A stretch of 64,000 nt of DNA from Atriophallophorus winterbourni (GCA_013407085.1 JACCGJ010003449.1:1-64000); one strand, 5' to 3'; positions 1 through 11,122 are shown, counted from the first letter of the stretch. Notes: generated from the letters alone by a model not told the origin. Program-made: numbers and translations.

Positions 1-1445
1 TATATCATGTTCATTGCTTGTCAGAACGATATCCAAGGGTGAAGGTACATCGTTTTCGCGGTATCGAGTATTACCTGCAATGTGGTTCTAAAAGGAATAT
101 CGTCTAACAAATCACTGAATTCGCGTTCGAGGAAGTGTTCTAGGTGAATGGTACTGCTCTGCAGGGTCGGTAAATTGAAGTCACACATAAAAAATCTAAA
201 ATTAATCTAGCAGTAACCATGCGAATTTTGTCGAGTAAGGACTGAATAGAATTATCATGTGCAGACGGTGGGCTATATACTACTCCACAAACACAGTATT
301 CGACGTTAGCTAATCGAACTTTGCACCAGAGTGTATCCCGTAACACGATGTCTGGATCCGTAATCTCAAGGCACAAAAGGATTTTGGGTAATTCTGGTTC
401 ACTATTTCTTTATTGATTCGATAGCCACGTTTCCGTAATGACGATGATGTCTGGTGAACATTTCAGAAAATTTGCACGCAGTTCACCGAATTTGTTTCAT
501 AGACATTGTGCGTTGGTATAGATGCATTTCATAGTTGTTTTACTCAACATTGAGTGCAGAATATCTGTTAGGCATACTCCTCCAGAGTCAGCATCTGAAG
601 GTTTATTGCTTCCAAGGATGCCTGGTCGTATTGAGGTTGTATTGCTGGATACAGTGATCTATAGTATCGGCGGCATTTGTTTCTGACACGTCAACTACTG
701 ATGGACTTGATGGTGTTTCTGTTGGACTTTTTGGTGCATTAATCTGTCCAAGAAGGAGGTTCGATTCGCTTAGTCTTATTTCTCGTGGAATTAGTCTGCG
801 GTCATTTCCTCATAGATTTTTGACCGTGTTCAACATATCTTTACGCAAAAATGTTATATTAAGGGCTAAGGATCGATGCCCTCATAATTCATGGATTTGG
901 GGATGAGGTAACGTGTCCGTCACAGCTACAACATACAAGCCAATTATATCACTGAGGAATCTCCATTGTATCTCATCGTGTTTGTGCTGCACCGTTTTAT
1001 CAGTTGCTTCATCAGCTTCTGAGACTCCTAAAACGAATAAACATCGATCATCCCTATGATTCGTTTGGTCTTGTTGCTAGAAATCCCAAGCCTTTTTCCA
1101 CCAAAACACATCAGCGAAGATCCTTGTAGTGGTGTCTAAACACCCCTTACGCAGGAGAAAAGTGGATGATAAGATGTTTTTATATCCCTTTCAAAGTTGA
1201 CAATGATTTTAAGCTTTCTTGGCTGTTCCATATTTAAGGAAGTAGGATTACGATTCAGTTGTATCAATGATAGTGATTCAACTAGCTCGAAGTCCATGCT
1301 GTTGCACAACGTTTTCCATTCTTCTTTATCGTGCTTTAGCCTGTCCCCTAGTAAGGTGACACTCGTTTTCCTCAATATGGTGCAAATAACGCTTAGTCCG
1401 TGACGCAAATGTACACCGTGTGTCTGTCGCTTTCGCTGGTTCACA
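1..1445 (-). mobile_element. CR1-like LINE fragment: endonuclease and ORF1 portion
   Basis: This stretch aligns by eye, with many substitutions, to the better-preserved minus-strand CR1 copy at 11370-12820: the same block order and shared wording such as the run around 'ctcggtaaattgaag' equivalents and the 'gatcgtgc/tttatcgtgcttta' ORF1 region near 1325. Read on the minus strand it runs from ORF1 (about 1445 to 770, with the motif LLGDRLKHDKEEWK) into the endonuclease (about 550 to 1). It continues off the left edge of the window. It is full of stops and frameshifts and is 5' or internally rearranged, so it cannot encode a working protein. About 50 bp near 1150-1195 are absent from the sister copy. 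The join with gypsy-like sequence near 1446 is a judgement. Confidence 0.75.
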
Positions 1446-1499
1446 CTGCTGGAATGATTGTGTTGTTGGAGGCAAACTGAAGACAATAGGATTGGGCGT

Positions 1500-2130
1500 G
1501 TTTAACGGAAATCTGTCAACATCCAGGGTAGCACTTCGGGTGTGAACGTTTGAGGGTAGTGTTTCCTCGCACAGTGGTTCGATAAGAGCTGTTTTCAAAC
1601 GGTCAATAGTAACCATATCTTAGGCACAATTTCGCACGATTAAGTAGTAGTTGGCACCGCATCTGATGAATTTGACGGGTGCAGTGTATTGTGTTTGCAG
1701 GTGTTTGCGCGTGTGATCAGATCAAATAAAAAGAGAAGCACATGAATGTAAATCATTTGGAAAGTAAATGTTACGAGTGTATGGGCGATTATGGGTGGCA
1801 CGTAATTTACGTATGATTGATCGTAAGCGATTGACATAGTTGAAAACAGTAATGTCTGCTGTCGCGTCAGAGGATGCGAGAAATTTTTTAGGGTGGCGGA
1901 GTGGAGTGCCGTAAATTTACTTTGCAGTTGAACACCTGAGATCTTCTTTGACAGTATCACGTATAACAAGAATGATCAAAGGTAGGTTCTCTACCCAGTT
2001 GTCCGTATTACCATGTGACATTAGTGCGGCTTTCAGCTGTCGATGGAACCGTTCAACAAGTTAGTTAGTGCGAGGGTGATAAGTTGTTGTTTTATGAGAT
2101 TAGCACTAAGAATTGTGTACTAACAATAAA
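1500..2130 (-). pseudogene. Gypsy integrase core and C-terminal remnant
   Basis: On the minus strand at about 2060-2031 one frame reads LVERFHRQLKAALMS, the integrase core signature following the catalytic Glu region. A second piece near 1920-1880 resembles the YGTPLRxP block, and 1616-1546 reads MVTIDRLKTALIEPL, the C-terminal 'VDRLKPA' signature of trematode gypsy polyproteins. Pieces are in different frames. Confidence 0.72.
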
Positions 2131-2350
2131 GCTGGATTGGAACTGGGATCCACGATGTGTGGTAATCGTTGATAGAACATCATAATTGCTGATCGAGTTT
2201 TGCAGGTAAGTTTTCTTATGTAATATCGGTAATAGGGATGGCTTTAAACCAGCAGCTAAAACGGTCGACACAAGTTAAAATGTATGCGAAACCATTAGAG
2301 ATAGCCAGATGACATACTATGTCGAGATGAACGTGCTACAAAACGTAGAC

Positions 2351-2569
2351 TCAGTTGGAAAAACCTTCCTGGGGCACTACAAGTGTGACGTTACACTTTC
2401 CTGCGTTGACACTGCATACAGGCTTTTTTCCAATTTGAATATCCGCGTGCATATTTGGCCAGACAAAGCGATCAGTGGTCAACTTACGAGTAGCACGAAT
2501 GTTTGGGTGAGAAAAGGGATCGAAACTGTTTAAAAATAGGCTTCCTATATAAATTTGGTACCAAAGCAC
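2351..2569 (-). pseudogene. Gypsy integrase zinc-binding (H2C2) remnant
   Basis: The frame contains SHPNIRATRKLTTDRFVWPN, corresponding to the conserved H-P-G-I-R-A-T-x-K-L-x-x-x-R-F-V-W-P block of gypsy integrases. The downstream paired cysteines expected in this finger are only partly readable because of a frameshift. Confidence 0.78.
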
Positions 2570-2693
2570 GGTGATGGTCGATAAAAAATCACATAATAAA
2601 GTGAAACTTGAATTGGGGATAGGGGCAGTTTGAGCTCGAAGAGTGATATCGATTGACCATGCATTAAGTCACTGTCATGTTCGTGAGTTTCTG

Positions 2694-3128
2694 CTAAATG
2701 CTTGAAATCAAAATTCGATCGACTGATTGCGGTGAGTTGCATGCGAGGAAATACATCTGCAACTCTGTTCGATTGAGCAGACAGATATCGTATATCACTC
2801 TTAAATTGCAGAATATAGTCAAATTGACTATCTCATGGGGTGAATATCTATCAGCTGTAGCAGTCAGGGGGGTTTGAGGTCGGTCCAAACAGTGAAATTG
2901 CGGCTTTCGAGCAAATAGCGAAAATGACGATTGGCATAGTCTATAGCTAAAGATTCCCTGTAACGTGTTTGAAGGGTTGGATACAATAGGAAAATAATGC
3001 AGGTGATTTAGAAACACCGCCAATACGTTCCTGTTAGACAGTACCGAGCATTGCTTAGGATTCGTCAGTGACAAGCTAAGATGAAGCATGAACATTCCTG
3101 GACATGTAGGATAATGGAGATGCTTCAT
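2694..3128 (-). pseudogene. Gypsy RNase H remnant
   Basis: Residues around DRYSPHEI...LRVIYDI match the gypsy RNase H/tether segment that normally reads D-R-Y-S-x-R-E-x-R-x-L-D-x-I...D-I-R-Y. It lies between the RT remnant and the integrase remnant on the same strand. Frame changes on both sides prevent a continuous product. Confidence 0.6.
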
Positions 3129-3510
3129 TCAATGCGGTCTTCAATCGTTGAAACGATTTAACAGTATCAAAATTCAAGTCAAATTTACGCTCATTTCCGC
3201 GTAACAAATTAGTCATTAGTTGAGATATGTTAGCACAATTCGGAATGAATCTTTAGTAATAATTGACTAAACCAAGGAATCGAGGTAACTGTCGAAGAAA
3301 ATCAGGACATGGATAGTCGTTAATTGATTAGAGCTCATACGACAAGAGGTGAATTCAATTTCGATTAATTTGATGTCTTAAAACTCCGAGTGTAGCGACA
3401 CAAAAATGCATTTTTCCGGGTTAACCACGTCGCCAAACTGCTAAATTCGCTGGAACAACGCACGCAGATGTTCTGCATGTTACATTAAAAATTAACTAGT
3501 AATGAGGTCG

Positions 3511-3723
3511 TCATAAATATAGACATAAAAAAAAGATAATCCTTTTAAAACTTGGTCTATGAATCTCTGGGAGGTTTGGGTAGCGTTGCGTAAACCAAAT
3601 GGCATTTTGAGACATTCGAAAACACCAAACGTTGTGGTGATGTCTGATATCTTTCTTGGCTACAGGTATCTGATGATAAGCGCGCACCAGATCCAGTTTA
3701 GAAAACACAGTCTTTGCATGCAA
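3511..3723 (-). pseudogene. Gypsy reverse transcriptase remnant
   Basis: The frame begins with TVFSKLDLVRAYHQIPVAKK, the classic motif of the Ty3/gypsy RT palm domain (contains the first catalytic Asp in LDL). The following residues are frameshifted relative to the family, but a recognisable QRYPNLPEIHRPSFK tract still mirrors the usual AAQTFQR-type block. The Y-x-D-D box expected shortly after is not readable in one frame. Non-functional. Confidence 0.8.
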
Positions 3724-4174
3724 GGAAAATGCGAAGTCATGTATGTGCGGATTAGGGTAGCAATAGAGAATAGTAACTCTGTTAAGAGCGCGATAATCTC
3801 CACTTTGATGCTAAGCGACAGATTAATTGTTCTCAACAATGTGTAGGGTGATTGTCCAGGGTGATTTGGATAGTCGTAAAATTGCCAGTTCAAGTGTGTG
3901 TTCAAACTCACGCTTTGCTACCTCGAACTTGTTAAAGCCGAACGATGGGATCCGTCAGACACTATAGGAGCACGGGTCTGAATGTGGTGTTTAACGTCAT
4001 ATTAACCGAAAGTAGATTGCGAGCATGGTTTCAAAACGTCAGAGAATTCTGTCAGTAACTTACTGAACGCTGATCAGATGTCCGGGTTAAGTACTCGAAT
4101 GGTTGGTATGGGGTAATCACAGAAGTTACCAAATGAATTAATTTTTGTTAAATTGTCAAAAAGCTTACGTCCAC

Positions 4175-4642
4175 CTAAATTGAGGAAAGATCAAATTGAG
4201 AAAGAAAATCTGCGCCCAGAATTGGTACCTTGTTACCGGCAAGCGTGAAAATACATCGAAAGCTACGTCTCAGACTTAATCCGACAGAAAGTGATCTTTG
4301 ACTGAAAGCAGAAATTTTTCTGAAGTTTTCCGCCTGTAATGTACTCGAAAACGGGTTCTTGGGTTCCATATTGGATAGTGGGATGACGCTAATTTCCTCA
4401 TCAGTGTCGATGATAAATTGGTTTTTTATGGCCCTGTCGGTAACGTAGAAAAGAGGACTGTCAGTGTTGCGCGAAAGAGCTGTCGCGTCTACTTCTCGTG
4501 GTTTCTCTGGCATGTTTGCATAACATTTCAATCGTATGTGTAGTCGACGATTACGTGAATTAGTACGATATTGTGCAACGTTTTGTACTTGCGTGGATAA
4601 CTTATGGAACATCAACTTCAACTCTTTCAAATCTGGTTGCAT
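4175..4642 (-). pseudogene. Gypsy aspartic protease (retropepsin) remnant
   Basis: The 155-residue reading frame contains FIIDTDEEISVIP, which corresponds to the retropepsin active-site consensus (F-x-V-D-T-G-A-x-x-S-V-x-P) with the catalytic Asp-Thr kept but the following Gly-Ala replaced by Asp-Glu. Further on, VPILGADFLSQFDL matches the conserved retropepsin C-terminal block (I-L-G-x-D-F-L). Order and strand agree with the RT remnant about 450 bases downstream. The active-site substitution and lack of a continuous pol frame make it a dead copy. Confidence 0.75.
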
Positions 4643-5228
4643 CGATGTGCTAGAGTCATCGATAGTCGTGTGATTTACATGAGATAGTGTAGCATTGTGA
4701 AAGATGTCATTTAATTCGTCTGCAATGCGAGCTAGGTGTTAGAGACGAGCTTTTTGTCTATTATGGCTAAAACTTTGCGGATTTACGTAATTAGACTTTG
4801 CTGCCGTAATCTACGGATGACTTTGTAGTCCTAGGGCTTGTCTTTTTGTTACTGGAGCATGTGCTGTAGGTGTTTTAATGGAGTGTAATCACGCATTTCT
4901 ACACCGGACAAAAGCTTCCGTATGTTTTCTCGTCGGTAGACGAAGTATCTGAAATACTTGTATGTTTACGTGCATAGTACGGATTATCCGCAGGACGGTT
5001 TATATTGCATCACAAACACCTTTGCGACTGACTGTGGCAAAATACCAACTACATGGTTATACTGGCCTCGTTAAGTTTTCACGCGGTAAGACTCCAACAA
5101 TGCTTCGATTAGTGTGAACCAGAGGCGATGATGGTTCATACCAAAAGAGTGAAAGCTAAAGTGTCACCGCGTCTGTAAAAATATCCTCATATGGTGTATC
5201 AGAAAATGCTGACTTAAGATCCATTTTG

Positions 5229-5310
<82 letters not shown>
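5229..5310. repeat. (TA)n microsatellite
   Basis: About 80 bp of almost uninterrupted TA dinucleotides with two TAAT phase slips. It marks the 5' side of the degraded gypsy element. Confidence 0.95.
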
Positions 5311-6462
5311 GAGAGCAAAATCAAAATAAATGAGTGTATACGGTACGGACGAAAATTTCAAAAAAAATGTTCGTGATCATCAACTCGTAACGGTTGATCA
5401 AGCGGTGATTTATAAATGCTTTATTCTAAGATCTCCAAGACATACTAAGCATGATCAATGATTAACAAATTTTTTGTATACACAAAGCCCGAAATGTGCA
5501 ATGATTATTAAATTTTCGACGTCACTTGTGCAGGTGAATTTTTACGTTCTTAAAATGATGAGGGTAAAGGCCAATCAATCATTTTTGCAGAAAATCGATA
5601 AAGTAACAATGCATATAGATAAAAACAATTATATGATAGACTTGTCCCAAAACAGAACACGCAAGCGGCGTGAAAAATATATTCAAATTGTGTACATATT
5701 TGCATGTATATATTATAACAAAACAATGACGAACTATGTACGATTAATAAAATAAAATATAAAACACCATAAGTTATAAATTGTATGGGATTAGGGCCCG
5801 TTGTATGATCCAGGCTTCTTGAAGAATTGTCGACGAATCGAACCAAAATATGTTAACCAGCCGAATGTTTTTTATCTGCATCTGTGTCATTCGCATATGG
5901 AAGCACGCGAAAGCAGCTAAATTTCAGGCCGGTTTACTAGATGGTTCAGTATTCGAAGACCCTGGAATACAATGTAAGATATTCTCTTCACCAGCATGGT
6001 GAAAGCTCATCAAAGTAAAATAGTCCATCAGTTAAAAAGAATAATAAAAGCTATTAAAAAACATCATTTGTGGCCGTTTTCACGTTCTTTAATATTTTTG
6101 GTAGATTTTATTTGTTCACACGCAAGGATAAAAATGTGACAAAATAAGAGACAGCCATATACATGCTAGTGTAAAGTACATGTAATTTTATTCATTGTTC
6201 TCATTAAGTAATGTTAAGGTCTGTCTAGAGTCAGACAACCTTACACAATATTAGCCAAAGTCGAACAGGTGATATTACCGGCAACTATGACACACTAATA
6301 TGAGAAAACGTGATATGAAATCAAAATCCAAGGATACCACGAGAATATAAATTATCTAATGGAGAACTTATCTTAAGAATTTTACTAAGTGAATTAACAT
6401 TAACATATGTAGTGGACTGACCACTACAATAATGTCCCTAAAAATATTGCAGAAAAGGCACA
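5311..6462. other. AT-rich intergenic stretch, one dispersed repeat
   Basis: Apart from the dispersed repeat at 5650-5771 and a hairpin-bearing motif near 5980-6010 I see no gene. The 93- and 98-residue frames here overlap on opposite strands and have no recognisable family. Confidence 0.4.
5650..5771 (-). repeat. Dispersed repeat D, copy 1
   Basis: About 120 bp nearly matching 40204-40336, sharing for instance 'attcaaattgtgtacatatt'. The minus-strand reading frames of the two copies give similar peptides around MQICTQFEYI, so it may be a fragment of an unrecognised coding element. Confidence 0.75.
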
Positions 6463-6594
6463 GGAGATGAAAGGTTTATCGCGGTAGCCAAAACGGAGCA
6501 CGAAGGTACAGGGTAGCAATCACGGAACACGAATTAACGGAAAGTGAATTATCAAGGTCAATTGTTATGTACAGTTAAACGATGTTGTTGCACA
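6463..6594 (-). repeat. LTR-like direct repeat, left copy (3' LTR of a minus-strand element)
   Basis: Exactly 132 bp, matching 8429-8560 with about 10 substitutions and no indel. Read on the minus strand it begins TGTG and is immediately preceded by a purine run (cttggaagggggc, 6606-6594), as expected for a polypurine tract before a 3' LTR. The far end does not end in a clean CA, so the boundary may be off by a few bases. Confidence 0.65.
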
Positions 6595-6767
6595 GCCCCC
6601 TTCCAAGAAGTAGGTCAGAGGATACTTCTGATCAGGAATTGACAATTGAACTGGCCAAGCGGTGTCAGGTCGTTCCAGGCTGGAACATAGTCTATATTTG
6701 CGACTACCCATCCGTGCCACGCCCATCGAACTATTCACAAAATTAATAACGACTGTCCATAATGGAA

Positions 6768-6812
6768 GCACTGGACTCGAGCTTCGCACTTATTTGAGCT
6801 CATCAGCAGTGC
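6768..6812 (-). ncRNA. Candidate hammerhead ribozyme motif
   Basis: On the minus strand the 45 nt can be folded as a type-I-like hammerhead. Stem I is GCACTG pairing with CAGTGC (6 bp). The invariant CTGATGA follows, then a short stem II (GCTC/GTGC with one mismatch, loop AAATAA, close to the CAAATA loop of schistosome hammerheads), then GAAG in place of GAAA, a minimal stem III (C-G closing a TCGA loop) and GTC at the expected cleavage position. Minimal stem III is known in hammerheads of flatworm SINE-like and Penelope-like repeats. The A-to-G change after GAA would weaken activity. A tRNA-like sequence lies 8 nt upstream. Confidence 0.55.
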
Positions 6813-6820
6813 ATATCCTC

Positions 6821-6895
6821 CGCTTCGGGTGGGACTCGATCCCCGACCATCAAAATTGTAGTCCCATGCCTTAACGACTTGGGCTACCGTCCACC
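6821..6895 (-). tRNA. tRNA-like sequence, probably a SINE head or pseudogene
   Basis: The minus strand shows a Pol III A-box-like TAGCCCAAGTCG followed by TTAAGGC, a B-box-like GGATCGAGTCC, and an acceptor-like pairing GGTGG/CCACC at the ends. The anticodon stem is poorly paired, so it is not a credible decoding tRNA. Its position just upstream of a hammerhead-like motif resembles schistosome SM-alpha type SINE repeats, which combine Pol III promoter boxes with a hammerhead. Confidence 0.55.
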
Positions 6896-8062
6896 GTTTG
6901 ACCGATCGCAATTAAGCGTTTATGAACTGTTCTCCAGACTGGCACATTTGAGTAGCTTTGTTTGCTCGACCAGTTCAGAAGGAGCCGGCAACATCTCAGC
7001 AACCAGTAACTTTGAAGTCAGCCAAGGCACTTGATCTGCGTGAGTCGATTGTCGGTGGTGACCAGGGTAGGATACACGAAAACCGATAAGTACTAAGCCA
7101 AGTCACGTCTCACATGGATTGAACGTGCTGCCGGAGCTGAATCACATGGGGTGAACGAGCTGCTAGCGGGAATCGCCCGTCTGGCATGTTCTTATTATGC
7201 ACCCAGTAGGAGCAGATGTAGGCACATCCGTAGGCTTGACAACGAAGAACCAGAAGCTTCGAAAACATAGTCCGTGCTGAGAAGTTCCTGAACACCCAGG
7301 GTCGATGGCAAACGGCCTCGCCAGGAGAAAGCTGAGTGGCATGTAGTTGGGCTGGTGAGGACCTTGTCTGATAAGTTTCGTGTTGGGCGGCGTGTTCTGA
7401 TGGTAGGGGCTTCCGGATAGGATGGCGACAAGCGTCGGTAATTCGGAAGTGGCGTGTGCCTCTGTCTCCACAGCGGGAGGTACATGCTTACCGAGGGGGT
7501 GGCGCGTGCCAAGTTTTCCAAAGCTGGATGTGCATATATACCTAAGAAGTGAGAAGAAAAAACTCTCTGGTGCATGTGTTTATGGCCACGACCGAGTTAT
7601 AGTGAAGATGTACAAAAAGCATGCACGGGATATACCAAGCGGTAATAACGTGTTAAATACTCGCTACATAATTGGCAAATGTGCCGTTCCGGACTCTACT
7701 CACTGTGGTGATGGCGGATTGGGGTAAATATTTGATGTACACGCGGTTAATAGCAAATATGGTCGGGTTGCCATTAAAGTGTCATGCTGCACGTACCCAC
7801 TGGCTTTCGGCCATACTACGTTTTCCGTAACAAACGTAACGCAAACAGGATGGGAAAGATTGCGTATGGTGTGACTAATGCGCCGTCTAAAAGCAGACAG
7901 GGTAAGTAGTCGGAAAGCGCTTTGCGATAGGTCGCTAAGGATATTGCCCAAGCCATCGGGCAAGGGGAGAGGTGTGATGATATAATAGGCGTCCCAGAGC
8001 TGTGCGATGCCGGCAACGGTAGCTTACACTGCAGCGATTTCGCTGAGGTCGAGGGAGAGTGG

Positions 8063-8272
8063 CTAGTCTATCACACACGTTGTAGAGATAAAAATTGTGG
8101 CACCTAACATATATCGTATGTCAGTCGTAAAATGACTGAAAAAATCCTGGTGCATAGACTCTCTAGGATAGTGCCTACCCGACGATCCGTTGATTGATGT
8201 ACAAGCAGTAAACAAAGTTAACTGTCTGCCATGTAGATTGTGTTCTAACCCGACTTGTGAATTGATCAACAA
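8063..8272 (-). pseudogene. Gypsy RNase H remnant
   Basis: The frame reads LHGRQLTLFTACTSINGSS followed by PRESMHQDFFSHFTTDIRYM, which parallels the gypsy RNase H block L-x-G-R-x-F-T-L-F-T-D-H-K...R-E-x-R-x-L-D-F-I-x-Q-F-T-T-D-I-R-Y. The catalytic Asp after LFT is replaced (LFTAC). It belongs to the LTR-bounded element around it. Confidence 0.7.
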
Positions 8273-8428
8273 GTGTAGTTATGTGATGCATATGACGTTT
8301 TGATGTAAAACGTGTCGAAGGAGGTAAAAAAATTATCCTGAAATAACGCCGATGTGAATCGGGAAAAGACGTACCGGAAAAAAATCTCGAATTGTGCGTG
8401 GATATTGGGCTTACCACGAAGGATTCGT

Positions 8429-8560
8429 GGAGATGAAAGGTTTATCGCGGTAGCTAAAAGGGTGCACGAAGGTACAGGGTAACAATCACGGAACACGAAT
8501 AAACTGGAAGTGAATTATCAAGGTCAATTGTTATTTACAGTTAAACAATGTTGTTACACA
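8429..8560 (-). repeat. LTR-like direct repeat, right copy (5' LTR)
   Basis: Partner of 6463-6594. Same length, about 92% identity. Immediately beyond it (8561 onward) starts an unrelated CR1-type fragment. Confidence 0.65.
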
Positions 8561-9010
8561 TATTCTACAAGCACTTTGAATTTTACTGCAAATATGTACA
8601 TACGAAAATGAAAAGGGAGAGAATTCCAAAGTTCTGCACGCTGAAATTAGAAGAAGTCCCGGCGAACTTTAGTGCGAGACATAAGAATATGCAAGAGCCT
8701 TATTCTGCTGCGCAGGTCATATCGATTATAATCGTTAAAACGCATGGCAGACCTAAGCTTAACTCGCTCCTCGGTAATCTTCAAAAAGAAAAGAAGCACC
8801 TTAAGACGAATTTTTGGCTCACCGATTATGCACACAGTCCACCATATTTTGAGTCATCTAATGTCAGAAAAAATATACACACGGTAATTTACATAAGCAG
8901 AATTCTCCAATCATTCTATTGCATCTCAAGTATAATGCTGCTCGACGAACTTATTCTGAAATTAGATACAACGTTTTCAAATGAACATATATGGGAAAAA
9001 CATGTTTAAA
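8561..9010 (-). mobile_element. CR1-like RT C-terminal fragment
   Basis: The minus strand at 8835-8647 encodes VKLRSAMRFNDYNRYDLR...RTKV and at 8640-8560 RAELWNSLPFHFRMY. Both match in order the C-terminus of the plus-strand fragment at 34140-34380 (VRLRSTMRFQDCNRY ... HLWNSLPLHFRM). 'WNSLP' is the conserved C-terminal signature of CR1/jockey-type reverse transcriptases. The rest is frameshifted. Confidence 0.7.
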
Positions 9011-9218
9011 AGTTTGTAATAAGATGAACGATCGCAGAAAGCTAATATGAGAGCAACCTCTCAAGTCAATGAAAATAAATCACAGATACTTTATCCAACT
9101 CTGACTGATCTTCAAGGTAATTCAAGGTTTTTAATGATCTAAAAAGCAACAAGCTTAACAACAACCATAGGATGATAAAAATTAAAATTTAAGTGCATAA
9201 ACTATGTAAGGAAATAGA

Positions 9219-10981
9219 TTAAACATTAAATAAATGTTCTGGAAACGAATAATGCAATAAAAATTGGTCTAATTTCGTTTCAAATTCATGCAAGTTATTG
9301 GAGTGAGAAACGGTTGAAGGTAAACTGTTCCAAGTAAAACAGACACGGACAGAGTAAACATATCTTCTACAGTTTAGGCGGGAATGGGGTATGACCAGCA
9401 CATATTCATGGGTCCGATAATTTCTCGTATCCCTTCGCGTGAATAAATCCTGTAATTGATGGTTTGGGGTATGGAATGTTTTGTAAAGTAAGATTAGGTC
9501 TCCTCTGATTCGTCGATAGGGAAAGTCGAACAGATTCAGTTGAACTATCCTTCCTTTATATGGTTTGTTTCGGATGCTGAGAACTAATTTTGTTGAGCGG
9601 TGATAGATTCGCTGCATAAGTTCCACATCCCTCTTGAGCCACGGAGACCATGATTGCACACCGTATTTCAAGACTGGTCTCAAGTATGTATTCATGATCC
9701 TTGGGAATATCTTGGGCGAAAATTATCGAAAAACCCGTTTGATTAGATTTAGAACACGTGTTGATTTTCTAAAGGCACTGTTATTTTGAAGTGAGGTTTT
9801 TAAACTGGAGCATATCCAGACACCCAAATATTTTTCTTCACTGCAATTTTCAAGGACATGCGAACCTATGTGATATGTGAACTCTACTCGATTCCTCACA
9901 TTCATGATCCTGCATTTGTTGAAGTTAAACGGCAGTTTGTTCTTCAACGACAGCTATGAAGCGTATCAAGATCCTTTTGTAATAGCAGACAGTCTTCTGG
10001 ATTACGAATGCTGCGCCAAATCTTTATGTCGTCCACAAATAACGAAATTTTACATCGAAAAATTTCCGGAATTTCATTGACATAAACCAGAAAGAGGATC
10101 GGACCAAGGACTGAACCTTGTGGAACTCCGCTAGTTGATGTGATTGGTTTGGATAATGCACCATCAACGCGTACCTGGTTAGTGCGATTTGTTAGGTAGT
10201 CATTTAACAAATTCGACAAATTTCCAGTGATACCAAGCCTATCAAGCTTTTGCAGTAGTAGGGAATGCTCAACACGATCGAATGCTCTTGATATATCTAA
10301 GTAGCACGCGTGTGTTGCTTGTCCTTTATCGGCCGATTTTGTCCAATCATATAGCGTTACCAGTAAATTAGACAAACAGGAATAATTTCATCTGAATCCA
10401 TGCTGGTTCCTAGAAAGCAAATGATTATTCTCGAAATGTTTCATTAGATCGTCAACAATGAGTCGCTCAAGTAATTTTGATATCACAGATAACAGAGTAA
10501 TGGGTCGGTAATTAAAAACATCGGAGCGATTTCCAACTTTGTAAATAGGAGAAATTATTCCGCGTTTCCAATCTGTAGGAATCACTCCACTTGCCAGTGT
10601 TTGCTCGAACAAGTAAGTGAGTGGTTTGTATAGCAAACTCGCGAATTGCTTCAATATTTTCGGGGTAATTCGGTCGGCCCCAGGAGACTTTCCGGTTTTA
10701 AGATTAAATAAACTTTGAAGGACGCGTTTCGAAGTGACACTTATTTCATTTATGGCAACCGTGTTTGAAAGTGTTGGATTTGGGATTTTTACTGCAGGTT
10801 CCATCGGGTTGAATACCGATGAATAAAACGTGGCTAAAGCATCAGCAGTTTGTGCTGCAGTTGTTGTTGGAACAGATGATTTGTTCACGGAGGCTACTCC
10901 AGGTTTCACCTTAGCTTGATCGTTTACTATACGATACAGTATTTTGTGGTTTCGCTCCATCATGCTTGTCTTGGATGACAA
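9219..10981 (-). pseudogene. CR1 reverse transcriptase (ORF2 C-terminal part), disrupted
   Basis: Four consecutive frames make up the domain. 10981-10388 holds the fingers with GKSPGADRITPKIL and NYRPITLLSVISKLLERL, ending at a stop after QHGFR. 10375-9944 holds the palm with YLDISRAFDRVEHSLL, SGVPQGSVLGPILF and the catalytic box as FVDD (the Asp pair is present; the usual residue before it is Ala). 9947-9723 and 9695-9219 hold the thumb and C-terminus with YLGVWI, YLRPVLKYGVQSWSPWLKRD and FTWNSLP. At least one stop and two frameshifts separate them, so the copy cannot make a full RT. Confidence 0.88.
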
Positions 10982-11122
10982 ATTTGTTTACTTTGTTCCG
11001 CAGTAAACGGAATGTTTCCCAGGTCTCTGATGATGGGTTTTGCCGATGGTATCGCCAAGCAATGTTTCGTACTGTTAACCACTTACGAGTTCGGCTTCTT
11101 AGTTTAAATTTAATTTTTTTCT

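Larger units (their letters stand above)
1446..5160 (-). mobile_element. Degraded Ty3/gypsy LTR retrotransposon (pol region)
   Basis: In minus-strand order the block holds remnants of a retropepsin (4642-4175), a gypsy-type reverse transcriptase (3723-3511), RNase H (3128-2694), an integrase zinc-binding region (2569-2351) and an integrase core and tail (about 2130-1446). This is the standard Ty3/gypsy gene order protease-RT-RNase H-integrase. Every domain is interrupted by stops and frame changes. I could not identify flanking long terminal repeats or a primer binding site; the upstream part (4700-5160) is presumably gag but has no recognisable motif. The element abuts a CR1 fragment on its 3' side and a TA microsatellite on its 5' side. 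Confidence 0.72.
6463..8560 (-). mobile_element. Small LTR-bounded element with gypsy RNase H remnant
   Basis: Two 132-bp direct repeats about 92% identical bound 1834 bp. The inside carries a minus-strand RNase H remnant (8272-8063) and uninterpretable frames, so gag, protease, RT and integrase are lost or scrambled. A tRNA-like sequence and hammerhead-like motif (6768-6895) sit inside near the 3' LTR and may be a later insertion. The structure is that of an internally deleted gypsy copy or a non-autonomous derivative. Confidence 0.55.

Noticed and set aside
5474..5755. 93-codon plus-strand frame near the TA repeat
   Set aside because: Lies in AT-rich sequence overlapping repeat D, with basic low-complexity composition and no splice or family support.
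8548..9009. 153-codon plus-strand frame
   Set aside because: The conserved CR1 RT C-terminus lies on the opposite strand of the same bases; the plus frame is a shadow.
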